Below are positions 1 to 8,382 of a stretch of 64,000 nt of DNA, one piece after another. Numbering within the stretch: the stretch's first letter is position 1; the number at the start of each line of letters is the position of its first letter. The stretch comes from DASQPR01 sp963724705 (GTDB lineage Bacteria; Actinomycetota; Actinomycetes; Mycobacteriales; Micromonosporaceae): contig CAVRVS010000001.1 in assembly GCA_963724705.1 (NCBI GenBank), forward strand, positions 496,001 through 560,000. The letters are read 5' to 3'. The translations under genes and the position numbers were made by a program. The notes below the pieces were generated by a model. That model made no database searches, was not told the DNA's origin, and saw only the letters and a program-made list of their open reading frames with translations.

Positions 1-1193
1 CGTACGAGCTGAACAAGGACGACATCCGCCTCGCGCTGGTGGCCCGGCGAGCGGCCGAGGCCGGCGCGACGGTGGCCTACGTGAATATGGTGGGCGGCCA
101 GGACGAGCTGGTGTTCGACGGCGACTCCATCGTGGTGGCCGCCGACGGCACGGTCATCGCCCGGTCGCCACAATTCGACGAAGACCTGCTCGTCGTGGAC
201 CTGGATCTGCCGGTCGCATCCGGGCCCGCGGTGGACGACCCTTCCACGGGTACGGACGGCATGCACATCAAACGCGTACCCGTGTCGGCTGAATTGCCCG
301 CGCCCGACGGACCCGCAGCGGACGCGACGGTGGCCGACCGGGTCACCGACGAGGCCGAGATCTGGGCGGCGCTGACCCTCGGTCTCGGCGACTATGTCCG
401 CAAGAACGGATTCAAGTCGGTCGTCATCGCGATCTCGGGCGGCATCGACTCCGCGGTCGTCGCGGCGATCGCTGTCGATGCGATCGGTGGTTCCCGGGTG
501 GTCGGCGTCTCGATGCCGAGCCGGTATTCAAGCGAGCATTCCAAGGACGATGCGGCCGATCTGGCCAAACGCACCGGCCTCGACTACCGCGTCGAACCCA
601 TTGCCCCCATGGTCGACGCGTTCATGAATGCGTTGCACCTGACCGGTCTGGCGTCAGAGAACCTGCAGGCGAGGGTACGCGGCGTCGTGCTCATGGGTCT
701 GTCCAATCAGGAGGGTCATCTCGTCCTGACGACCGGCAACAAGAGCGAGCTCGCCGTCGGCTATTCGACGCTCTACGGCGACTCGGTCGGCGGCTTCAAC
801 CCGCTGAAGGACGTGCCGAAGACGATGGTGTGGAAGCTTGCCCGATGGCGCAACGCGGAGGCCGAGCGGCGCGGCGAGACTCCGCCGATTCCGGAGAACT
901 CGATCTCGAAGCCGCCGAGCGCCGAGCTACGGCCGGACCAGCTAGATTCGGATTCGTTGCCCGACTACGACGTGCTTGACCCGATCCTCGTCGGATATGT
1001 GGACGGCGACATGAGCCGCGACCAGCTGATCGCGGCCGGTCACGATCCGGAGATCGTCAACCGTACGGTGCGCCTGGTCGACTTGGCGGAATACAAGCGG
1101 CGGCAATCGGCTCCCGGCACGAAGATCTCCATCAAGGCGTTCGGCCGGGATCGGCGGCTGCCGATCACGAACAACTGGCGAGAGCACGTCTGA
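1..1193 (+). CDS. nadE: Glutamine-dependent NAD+ synthetase, 5' truncated by the window edge
   Basis: This enzyme makes NAD+ from deamido-NAD+, with ammonia released from glutamine by an N-terminal nitrilase-type glutaminase domain. Only the last part of the glutaminase domain is present. It is open in frame from base 3, and the first visible residues (YELNKDDIRLALVARRAAEA) match that domain. The synthetase domain follows with the ATP P-loop SGGIDS near nt 436-453, then ENLQARVRG and TTGNKSELAVGYSTLYGD, all family hallmarks. The reading frame ends at TGA 1191-1193 with an intact C-terminus. The next gene is convergent and only 12 bases away. The symbol follows the family; the true start lies outside the window. 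Confidence 0.95.
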   Translation, partial: YELNKDDIRLALVARRAAEAGATVAYVNMVGGQDELVFDGDSIVVAADGTVIARSPQFDEDLLVVDLDLPVASGPAVDDPSTGTDGMHIKRVPVSAELPAPDGPAADATVADRVTDEAEIWAALTLGLGDYVRKNGFKSVVIAISGGIDSAVVAAIAVDAIGGSRVVGVSMPSRYSSEHSKDDAADLAKRTGLDYRVEPIAPMVDAFMNALHLTGLASENLQARVRGVVLMGLSNQEGHLVLTTGNKSELAVGYSTLYGDSVGGFNPLKDVPKTMVWKLARWRNAEAERRGETPPIPENSISKPPSAELRPDQLDSDSLPDYDVLDPILVGYVDGDMSRDQLIAAGHDPEIVNRTVRLVDLAEYKRRQSAPGTKISIKAFGRDRRLPITNNWREHV

Positions 1194-1205
1194 CGCGACC
1201 CGCGG

Positions 1206-1838
1206 TTAGCCGGTCAGGCTCGCGGCAAGGCGACTGATCACCACGGTCGCCGCTGTGGGGTCGTCCGCGAGCGAGCCGAGCGCGTCGTAGGCCGGGAACG
1301 ACGTCACCGCGACCAGCCCGGCGAGCACGTGAGACCGAGGCATGGCAAGCACCTGGGACCGCGGCATAACGTCGCGCTGCGGCAGTGGGTTGCCCGATCG
1401 TTCTTCGGCCAGGCGGTCGAGAAGCCGATCGAGCTGGTCGGTGCGCCACCGCTCGCGCTGGGCGAGGTTCGCCGCGACGTCCTTGTCCACGGCGGACAAT
1501 CCAAACAGCGGCCGCAATACGGGACGCTCGGCGTGCCAGAACCGGCACGTCCGCTCGACGATGTACGCGCGCGCCTCCTCGGCCGGCATCGCCTTCGTCG
1601 CCGTGAGCAACTGATCCATGCCCGCGCGTTCGGTCAGGTCCGTGAGTACAGCATCGAGCAGGCCGGACTTCGAGTGGACCTGGTTGTAGACGGTCACCCG
1701 CGTGACGCCGGCCGCCGCGGCGACGGCGTCGAGGGTGAATCCTCGCCAGTTGCCGGCGGCGAGCAACTGGCGGCCGGCGTCGATGATCGCTCGGCGGGTG
1801 GCGGCCGTCGCGGCGGCTCGGCGACCGTCCGTCCGCAT
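1206..1838 (-). CDS. TetR/AcrR family transcriptional regulator
   Basis: One-component repressor of about 210 residues. The N-terminal helix-turn-helix is visible as TLDAVAAAAGVTRVTVYNQV, followed by a helical ligand-binding domain with no recognisable ligand. A longer reading frame begins at 1886, but ATG 1838 has an AAAGGTG ribosome site about 8 bases upstream and begins directly before the DNA-binding domain, so I prefer it. The gene is divergent from a small P-loop kinase gene, with an inverted repeat between them that is a plausible operator. Its C-terminal half is average for the family. The target is most likely itself and the divergent kinase gene, which is inference from position. 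Confidence 0.85.
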   Translation of the reverse strand: MRTDGRRAAATAATRRAIIDAGRQLLAAGNWRGFTLDAVAAAAGVTRVTVYNQVHSKSGLLDAVLTDLTERAGMDQLLTATKAMPAEEARAYIVERTCRFWHAERPVLRPLFGLSAVDKDVAANLAQRERWRTDQLDRLLDRLAEERSGNPLPQRDVMPRSQVLAMPRSHVLAGLVAVTSFPAYDALGSLADDPTAATVVISRLAASLTG

Positions 1839-1865
1839 CAGTGGGCACCTTTCGCTTGACGCAGC

Positions 1866-1884
1866 GTATAGCGGATGACTATAC
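1866..1884. promoter_or_regulatory. Inverted repeat, candidate TetR operator
   Basis: Perfect inverted repeat GTATAG-N7-CTATAC between the divergently transcribed TetR and kinase genes. Size and place fit a TetR-type operator controlling both. The assignment is inference from position. Confidence 0.4.
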
Positions 1885-1924
1885 ATGGCGTACAGCGAAA
1901 TGGTCCGACGGCAGGAGTGATCGC

Positions 1925-2467
1925 GTGGCTGGTGGCCTTCTGATCGAGTTCGGCGGCTTGCCCGCCAGCGGCAAGTCGACGCTTGCCCGCCGTCTGGCCG
2001 ACCGGACGGGCGCCGTGCTGCTCCGCATCGACGAGATCGAGGCTGCGATGCGGCGCCACGATCTGACCCCGGACCAGACCGGTATCGCCGCGTACGGCGT
2101 CGCCCACGACATCGCGGCGAGCCATCTGCGCCGCGGTTTCACCGTGATCGCGGATGCGGTCAACCCGGTGATCGAGGCGCGCGACGGGTGGCGGGACCTG
2201 GCCGCCGCATCGGATGCACGTCACGCCGTCATCGAGGTCGTCTGCCCCGATCCGGCCGAACATCGGCGCCGGGTCGAGACGCGCGCAAGCGACGTGCCGG
2301 GCTGGGTCTACCCGGACTGGTCCGAGGTCGAAAAGCGCGCCGCCGAATACCAACCACGCATCGACGACCGGCTGGTCGTGGACTCGACCCGACCGATCGA
2401 GACGTGCGATCGCCAGATCGCCGACTACATCGATGAGCGGGAGGGGCACTGTGAAATCTTCCACTGA
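1925..2467 (+). CDS. AAA-family P-loop kinase-like protein
   Basis: Small nucleotide-binding protein of about 180 residues with a Walker A motif GLPASGKST close to the N-terminus. It belongs to the AAA_33/zeta-toxin-like kinase group, which phosphorylates small molecules or nucleotides; the substrate cannot be told here. A conserved acidic stretch (LLRIDEIEAAMRR) follows, and a C-terminal DRLVVDSTRP strand is typical of these kinases. GTG 1925 is chosen as start because an AGGAG sits just upstream and the P-loop falls at residues 9-17. The longer frame from 1841 would run through the operator region. No antitoxin gene is adjacent, so a toxin role is not supported. Confidence 0.8.
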   Translation: MAGGLLIEFGGLPASGKSTLARRLADRTGAVLLRIDEIEAAMRRHDLTPDQTGIAAYGVAHDIAASHLRRGFTVIADAVNPVIEARDGWRDLAAASDARHAVIEVVCPDPAEHRRRVETRASDVPGWVYPDWSEVEKRAAEYQPRIDDRLVVDSTRPIETCDRQIADYIDEREGHCEIFH

Positions 2468-2579
2468 TCCCTGCCGGGTGGCCGCGTGACGGTGGGACGA
2501 TCGGCTCGAATCCGGGGACCGCGAACACCCGTCCGATCGAGGCGGGGCGGCGGCCTCGAGACGACGCGAGGAGACAACG

Positions 2580-3476
2580 ATGTCCGAGCCCACGATGTCC
2601 GGCCAGAAAACGTCCGACCCGACGACCCGACCAACCGCCGACCAAACCGAAGTCACCGCCCTGTACGGCGGCCCGGCGACCCGGCGCATCCGCATCCGCG
2701 ACCTGCAACAGGCCAAGGACCGGGGCCAGAAGTGGGCCATGCTCACGAGCTACGACCAATACACGGCGGGCATCTTCGACGCGGCCGGGATCCCGGTCCT
2801 GTTGGTCGGCGACTCCGCGGCGAACAACGTTTTCGGATATGAAACAACGGTTCCCATCACCGCCGACGAACTCATCCCCCTCGTCCGCGCCGTCGTACGC
2901 GCCACGACCACCAGTCTCGTCATCGGGGATCTGCCGTTCGGTTCGTACGAGGAAGGGCCGAAGCAGGCGCTGCGCACCGCCGTACGGTTCATGAAGGAAG
3001 GCGGCTGCCACGGGGTCAAGCTCGAGGGCGGTCAACGGTGCGCCAAGCAGATCGAAGCGATCACCAGGGCGGGCATCCCGGTCATGGCCCACATCGGTTT
3101 CACGCCGCAGAGCGAGCATGCGCTCGGCGGATACCGCGTCCAAGGACGTGGCGATGCCGCCGATGACGTACACGCCGATGCCCACGCGGTCGCCGAGGCC
3201 GGAGCATTTGCCGTCGTCCTCGAAATGGTCCCGGGCGGCATCGCGAAACGGATTACCCACGACCTGACGATCCCGACCATCGGCATCGGCGCCGGGCCTG
3301 ACACTGACGCCCAGGTCCTCGTCTGGCAGGACATGGCCGGTCTCCGCGCGGCAAAGGCGCCCCGGTTCGTCAAGCGCTACGCCGATCTGGCCGGCGTCCT
3401 GGGCGATGCGACCCGGCGCTACGCCGACGAGGTGCGCTCGGGCGCGTTCCCGGCCGCGGAGCACACGTTTGAGTAG
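2580..3476 (+). CDS. panB: 3-methyl-2-oxobutanoate hydroxymethyltransferase
   Basis: First committed step of pantothenate (CoA) synthesis: transfers a hydroxymethyl group from 5,10-methylene-THF to alpha-ketoisovalerate to give ketopantoate. Family motifs are present in order: MLTSYDQYTAGIFDAAGIPV, VGDSAANNVFGYETTVPIT, GDLPFGSYE, VKLEGG, PVMAHIGFTPQ, LEMVP and TIGIGAGPDTDAQVLVWQDM. The metal-binding Asp residues of VGDS and IGDLPFG are kept. Length is 298 residues; the first 35 or so are a poorly conserved Thr/Pro-rich extension often seen in actinobacteria. GAGGAG lies 6-11 bases before ATG 2580. The next gene overlaps its stop by 8 bases, which suggests co-transcription. Confidence 0.95.
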   Translation: MSEPTMSGQKTSDPTTRPTADQTEVTALYGGPATRRIRIRDLQQAKDRGQKWAMLTSYDQYTAGIFDAAGIPVLLVGDSAANNVFGYETTVPITADELIPLVRAVVRATTTSLVIGDLPFGSYEEGPKQALRTAVRFMKEGGCHGVKLEGGQRCAKQIEAITRAGIPVMAHIGFTPQSEHALGGYRVQGRGDAADDVHADAHAVAEAGAFAVVLEMVPGGIAKRITHDLTIPTIGIGAGPDTDAQVLVWQDMAGLRAAKAPRFVKRYADLAGVLGDATRRYADEVRSGAFPAAEHTFE

Positions 3477-4299
3477 CCAGTTCCTCGCGGCGATGCCGAA
3501 GGCCGTCACGCGGCAGCGGGACATCCTCACCGCCATGCTCAAAGTGGTCGAGCTCGAACCGGCCCTGCGCTGGTTCGAGCTCGGCTGCTCCCTCGGTCGC
3601 AATGCTGGCGACGAGCTGTCCGACATCGACTGCGGGGTCGGGGTCACGGGCGAAAGGTGGCCGGACGCGCTCGACCTCGGCGCGCGCCTCGCCGCTTGCG
3701 GTGGACCGATCAGCGACACGATGCGGCAGCAATTCCCCGGCCGCGGTGACGAGCACGGCTGGCACCTGTTCACGCTGTACACCGACGGCGCGCAGCTCAG
3801 CCTCGTACTCATGCAGTCGACCTGGCGCACTGGCCTGCCGCCGGGATCGGTTGCGCTCTACGACGCCGACGCCCGGCTAGCGACTCCGATGCGCCCGGCC
3901 GCCGCCGACGTCGATGCGGCGACGCTGCGCGAATGGGCCGCGCTCGGCTGGATCGCCCTCGGCGACCTGGCGAAATACCTCGATCGCGGCTCGCTCTGGG
4001 AGGCCCACGCGCGCCTCCACGAGGCGCGCGGCGAGGTCTTCAGGCTCTGGGCCGCCGGCAGCAAGATCGACTTTCCTGGGTACGGGCTGACCGCGATCCT
4101 TGACACGCCGGGCGAGTCGGTGCCGACAGACTTCGACGCAACGGTCGGCGCCTTCGATGCGGCCGATCTGCGCCGCGCCGCCCTCGCGTGCGCTGACCTG
4201 CTGACCGAGGCAACGCAGCGAGTGGCACCGATGCTGCGCGACGCCGGCCTGGCTCCGCCGGACGGGCTACGCGCCTGGGTGTTTGGTCGGCTCCGCTAG
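3469..4299 (+). CDS. Nucleotidyltransferase-fold protein
   Basis: About 276 residues. The N-terminal third carries the minimal nucleotidyltransferase signature GCSLGRNAGDELSDIDCG (G-S...D-x-D), as in aminoglycoside adenylyltransferase-like proteins, with an all-helical C-terminal part. It probably transfers a nucleotide to a small molecule or protein; the substrate is unknown. The frame continues upstream, but TTG 3469 overlaps the panB stop and has GGAG about 8 bases upstream. ATG 3493 is the alternative start. The stop overlaps the stop of the convergent BtuF-like gene. An aminoglycoside-resistance function should not be assumed. Confidence 0.75.
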   Translation: MSSQFLAAMPKAVTRQRDILTAMLKVVELEPALRWFELGCSLGRNAGDELSDIDCGVGVTGERWPDALDLGARLAACGGPISDTMRQQFPGRGDEHGWHLFTLYTDGAQLSLVLMQSTWRTGLPPGSVALYDADARLATPMRPAAADVDAATLREWAALGWIALGDLAKYLDRGSLWEAHARLHEARGEVFRLWAAGSKIDFPGYGLTAILDTPGESVPTDFDATVGAFDAADLRRAALACADLLTEATQRVAPMLRDAGLAPPDGLRAWVFGRLR

Positions 4300-5053
4300 G
4301 CGCCGCGAAGCTGCGCCGTAAGAACGTCCCGCGCCTCCGCGAGCGACGGTCCGTACCAGGTCAGGTGGCGACCGGACACCAGCGCGTACGGCACTCCGGG
4401 AAACGCCTCGGGCCCATCGGCGTCGGTGAACGCATAAGGCTCGTCCGGCAGCACGAGCAGGTCCGGCGCCGCGGCCCGCAACTCGTCCAGCGTCGGTCGC
4501 GGGTATCGGTCGGCGGCGTCGGCGTACAGATGTGTCGACACCGAGTCGCCGCAGCACGTCACCGGCGAACGTGTCCGACCCGAGGACAACCCACGGCCGG
4601 CGCCACACCGGAACGAGTGCGCGCCGCAGCAACGAGCGCCGGCGCCGGCGCCCACGCCGCCTCCGCCGCGGCCAGCCATGCCGGCTCCGCCACGCCGATC
4701 GCATCGAACATCCGCCGCAGGCTCGCGAATGCCTCGTCGAGCGTTCGCGGGTACGTGACCCACACCGCTACGCCGGCGGCCCGGATCGCCTCGATGTCCT
4801 CGCGCCGGTTCTCCTCGACGTTCGCCAGCACCAGGTCCGGAGCGACGGCGAGTACGGCGTCGACCGACGGGTACTTGCTGCCACCGACCCGCCTCACGTC
4901 GAGCGAAGCGGGATGCGTGCAATAGTCGGTCGCGCCGGCCAGCAGCGAGACGTCGACCGACGCGACGGCCTCGGTCAGCGACGGCACCAGCGACACGATG
5001 CGGCGCGGCGGCAACGGCAGGTCGAGTGTGTCGCCGAGATCGTCGCGCGTCAC
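4296..5053 (-). pseudogene. BtuF/helical-backbone metal receptor-like binding protein, two +1 frameshifts
   Basis: Periplasmic-binding fold of the vitamin B12/iron-chelate type. The frame from ATG 5053 gives RRIVSLVPSLTEAVAS, GGSKYPSVDAVLAVAPDLVL and later elements. Near 4620 the coding moves one base forward into WRRPWVVLGSDTFAGDVLRR, and near 4533 again into HLYADAADRYPRPTLDELR. Removing one base at each point restores an uninterrupted 251-residue protein of normal family length with no lost domain. ATG 5053 overlaps the acyl-CoA synthetase stop (ATGA), so the two genes are coupled. No lipobox or signal peptide is seen, which is common in this subgroup. Either recent pseudogene or sequencing error. 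Confidence 0.75.
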
Positions 5054-6778
5054 GACTTCAGGTCGGGGAAGTCCTCTTCCCAGAACTCCCCGGCCGCCCG
5101 GGCCGTCGCCGTACCGTCGGCGTGGCGCTCGACCTCGACGCCGCGCAACTCCACGCGGCGGATCTTGCCGGAGATGGTCTTCGGCAGGTCGGCGAACTCC
5201 AGGCGGCGAACGCGCTTGAACGGCGCGAGCCGTTCGCGGGCAAAGACAAGGATGTCGCGGGCCGTGCTGGCGTCCGGCTCATGGCCTTCGGCGAGAAGGA
5301 CATAAGCCTTGGGTACGGCCAGCCGCAGCGGATCCGGTGACGGTACGACGGCGGCCTCCGCGACGGCATCGTGCTCCAGCAGCACGCTCTCCAATTCGAA
5401 CGGCGAGATCCGATAGTCGGAGGCCTTGAAGACATCGTCGGTACGGCCCGACGTACGTGATGTAGCCGTCGGCGTCGCGCGACGCGACGTCGCCCGTGTG
5501 GTAGACGCCGTCGCGCATGACCTCGGCCGTACGCTCCTCCGAGTCTCGATACCCGGTCATCAGTGCCGTCGGCCGGGCGGACAGGTCGATGCAGATCTCA
5601 CCCTCGTCGCCGCGCTCGTTCGTCACCGGATCCACCAGCACGATCCGGTAGCCCGGCAGCGGCCGGCCCATCGACCCGGGCTTGACCGGCTGATTCGGGG
5701 TGTTGCCGATCTGGGCCGACGTCTCGGTCTGGCCGTAGCCATCCCGAACGGTGATCCCCCACGCGGCGCGTACCTGCTCGATCACCTCTGGGTTGAGCGG
5801 TTCGCCGGCGGCGACGCACTCGCGCATCGGCACGCGCCACGCCGGCAGATCGGCCTGGATGAGCATGCGCCAGACGGTCGGCGGTGCGCAGAACGTCGAC
5901 ACCCCGCAGCGCACGATCGTGTCCAGCAGCGGGCCGGCGGCGAACCGGGCCTGGTTCACGATGAGGATGGTCGCGCCGGCGTTCCACGGCGCGAAGACGT
6001 TGCTCCAGGCGTGCTTGGCCCAGCCCGGCGACGAGATGTTCAGGTGTACGTCGCCGGGCTGCAGGCCGATCCAGTACATCGTCGACAAGTGCCCGACCGG
6101 GTACGACGTCTGGGTGTGCTCGACGAGCTTCGGCTGGGCCGTCGTGCCCGACGTGAAGTAGAGCAACAACGGATCGCTGGCCGGGGTCTGGGCGTCCTCA
6201 CTCGAATCGTCCAGGGAGTCGTAGGCGTCGTCGTAGCGCAGCCATCCCCCGGTCGGCTCGCCGACGGCGATGCGGGTCCAGCCGCCGTGGATGCCCTCGA
6301 AGCGCGGGATGTCGACACTCCGCGCGATCACGTGTGAAACATGGCCGCGATGGATTCGGTCGGCGAGGTCGTCCGTACCGAGCAACGTCGAAGCCGGAAT
6401 GATCACCGCGCCGAGCTTGATCACGGCGAGAATCGTCTCCCACAGTTCGACCTGGTTGCCGAGCATCAGCAGCACGTGCTCACCGCGACCCACGCCGCTC
6501 CCGCGCAGCCACCCGGCGACCTGCGACGACCGCGATGACATGTCGGCGAACGTCAGCTTCTCCTCGCTGCCGTCCTCTTCCACGACCCACAGCGCGGTCT
6601 CGTCGGCGTGCTCGACCGCGAGCACGCCGTCGAACCAGTCGCGGGCCCAGTTGAAGTCGGTCAGCCTCGGCCACCGAAACTGCTCGTACGCGGTCGCGTA
6701 GTCGCCGCGGTGCGCGAGCAGGAAGTCCCGCGCACTGCGGAAAGCCACGATGTCGGAGCCGTTGTCGACCACGGTCAC
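5050..6778 (-). pseudogene. AMP-dependent acyl-CoA synthetase/ligase, one +1 frameshift
   Basis: ANL-superfamily enzyme that activates a carboxylic acid as acyl-AMP and then thioesterifies it to CoA. Seen in order: the P-loop FTSGTTAQPK, DGYGQTET, TGDVASRD, then the hinge and C-terminal domain GRTDDVFKASDYRISPFELE and the catalytic-Lys motif PKTISGKIRR. The hinge lies in a different frame because one extra base occurs near 5447 (GGGCC where GGC is expected). Without it the product is 575 residues, the usual length for this medium-chain/benzoate-like group. GTG 6778 follows a GAAGGG site. It lies in a minus-strand run after the RNB gene and before the BtuF-like gene. Confidence 0.85.
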
Positions 6779-6860
6779 GAATCCCTTCGTCCAGTGGATA
6801 CCAGCCGATGCTCATCGCCCAGCCGATTGTGCGTTTTCGGGCGCAGCGCGCACCGTCTTG

Positions 6861-8347
6861 TCATACCACTCGATTCTCGACCGGGGCGACCGTCTCGAAG
6901 AGCACCCGGCGCTCGACCGGATCAGCAACCGTGAGCCAGACCGGCAACCGTTCGCCGGCGACCAGGCCAGGGCCCTCGCAGCGGGCCCGCACGGCCGGAG
7001 CGTCGAGCGCCACCGTGCCACGCGGCGGTCTGGGCGGCTTGGCCGGTTCAGCACCATGCGCATGTTCCGGTACGTGGTTGAAGCCGTCCACGTCCAGGAC
7101 CGCCGCGTCGAACCGCTCCCCGACTCGGCCGGCGAGCAGCACCGCCTCGGCCAGATCCACCGCGCCGCGCTCGGCCGTGTTCGCCACGCGGTCGGTCGCC
7201 GCCATCACATCGGGCAGCTTCGGCAGGGCCGGGCGGACCCAATCGGGCACCTCCGTCCCGGCGAACAGCGCGAGGCACGCCTCGGTGGCGTAGCGGTCCG
7301 CGAGCCGCCGCAGCGGCGCCGTCACGTGGGCGTACGGGGCGGCCACCCCGCCGTGCTCGATGCAACTCGGGAACCGATCCGTCGACGGCCGCGTAGCCCG
7401 CGCCCCGCATCAGTTCGGCCGCCTGGCCGAGAAATGCCGCACCGCGGGGGTCGTTGCCGTTCACTGCGCCGATCACGCGACCGGCCGAAACACCGGCCGG
7501 CCAGGCGACACCGAGTGGTCCGGCCGCCGCCTTGAGTTTGGCGATCGCCTCCGGTGTCGGCGCCGGCATCGTACGCAGCAGCCCGACCTTGCCCTCGATC
7601 ATGATCTGGGCGGCGGCCATGCCGGTCAGCAGCGATATCTGCGCGTTGAAGTCCTCGACCGGATCGGGTGCCCGCAGGACAAGCTCCCACCCGCCGTCGA
7701 CCGGCTCAACCTCTTGCGACGGAATCGGCAGGTTGATGGCACCGCGCGCCAGCCCCCGCTCGATGAGCAGGGCACCTATTTCGGGCAGCAACGCGATCGG
7801 TTCGTCGAGGGATCCGGCCGCGACATCCGCCTGTACGGCTGGATAGCCGAGCTTGGCCCGGCTGCGTACGACGGCGCGCTCCACGCGGACCGCCGTCGTC
7901 GCACCGTCGGCGTCGAGATCGATCGTCCACACGACCGCTGGACGCGGTTGATCGGGCAGCAGGCTGGCGGCGCCCTCGGACAGGATCGGCGGGTGCAGCG
8001 GCACGCGACCGTCCGGCAGATACACCGTCTGGCCGCGTTCCCAGGTGTCGTCGATCAAGCGCACCACCCGGTGCGACGAACGCCGAGACGTCGGCGATCG
8101 CGTACCACACGCGGTATCCCCTGGGCCGGCGCTGCAGACACATCGCCTGGTCGAGGTCCATTGACGTCGGCGGGTCAAGGGTCACGAACGCGATGTCGGT
8201 ATGGTCCACCGCCGGCATCGTCGGGCCGCGGGCCGCGACATCGTCGGCTTCGCGCTGCGCCGCGGGCGAAAACTGCGTAGGCAGCTTCAACTCGCGGCGC
8301 AGCGCACTGAAATCGATACTCGGCGCGATGAGCCGGCGGATGACCAT
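6861..8347 (-). pseudogene. RNB-domain (RNase II/R-type) exoribonuclease, two +1 frameshifts
   Basis: 3'-5' exoribonuclease with an RNB catalytic core. The N-terminal frame holds the metal-binding motif TLDPPTSMDLDQAM and VWYAIADVSAFVAPGG. One base is extra near 8054, after which TWERGQTVYLPDGRVPLHPP, LSEGAASLLPD and FNAQISLLTGMAAAQIMI continue. A second extra base near 7359 precedes EHGGVAAPYAHVTAPLRRL. Correcting both gives 494 residues, normal for the actinobacterial family. Both shifts occur inside the same AT-CGA context. The upstream neighbour is the histone-like gene, 35 bases away, suggesting one transcript. Pseudogene or sequencing error cannot be told apart from this text alone. Confidence 0.85.
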
Positions 8348-8382
8348 GGCTCAGTCATACCAGCGGCGCAGTGCTCCGGTCG

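Noticed and set aside
1925..2467. Zeta-toxin-type toxin-antitoxin system
   Set aside because: The P-loop kinase resembles zeta toxins in its first motif only, and no antitoxin gene is adjacent; the divergent gene is an ordinary TetR regulator.
3469..4299. Aminoglycoside resistance nucleotidyltransferase
   Set aside because: Only the generic nucleotidyltransferase motif is present; the rest does not match ANT enzymes and the context is pantothenate synthesis.
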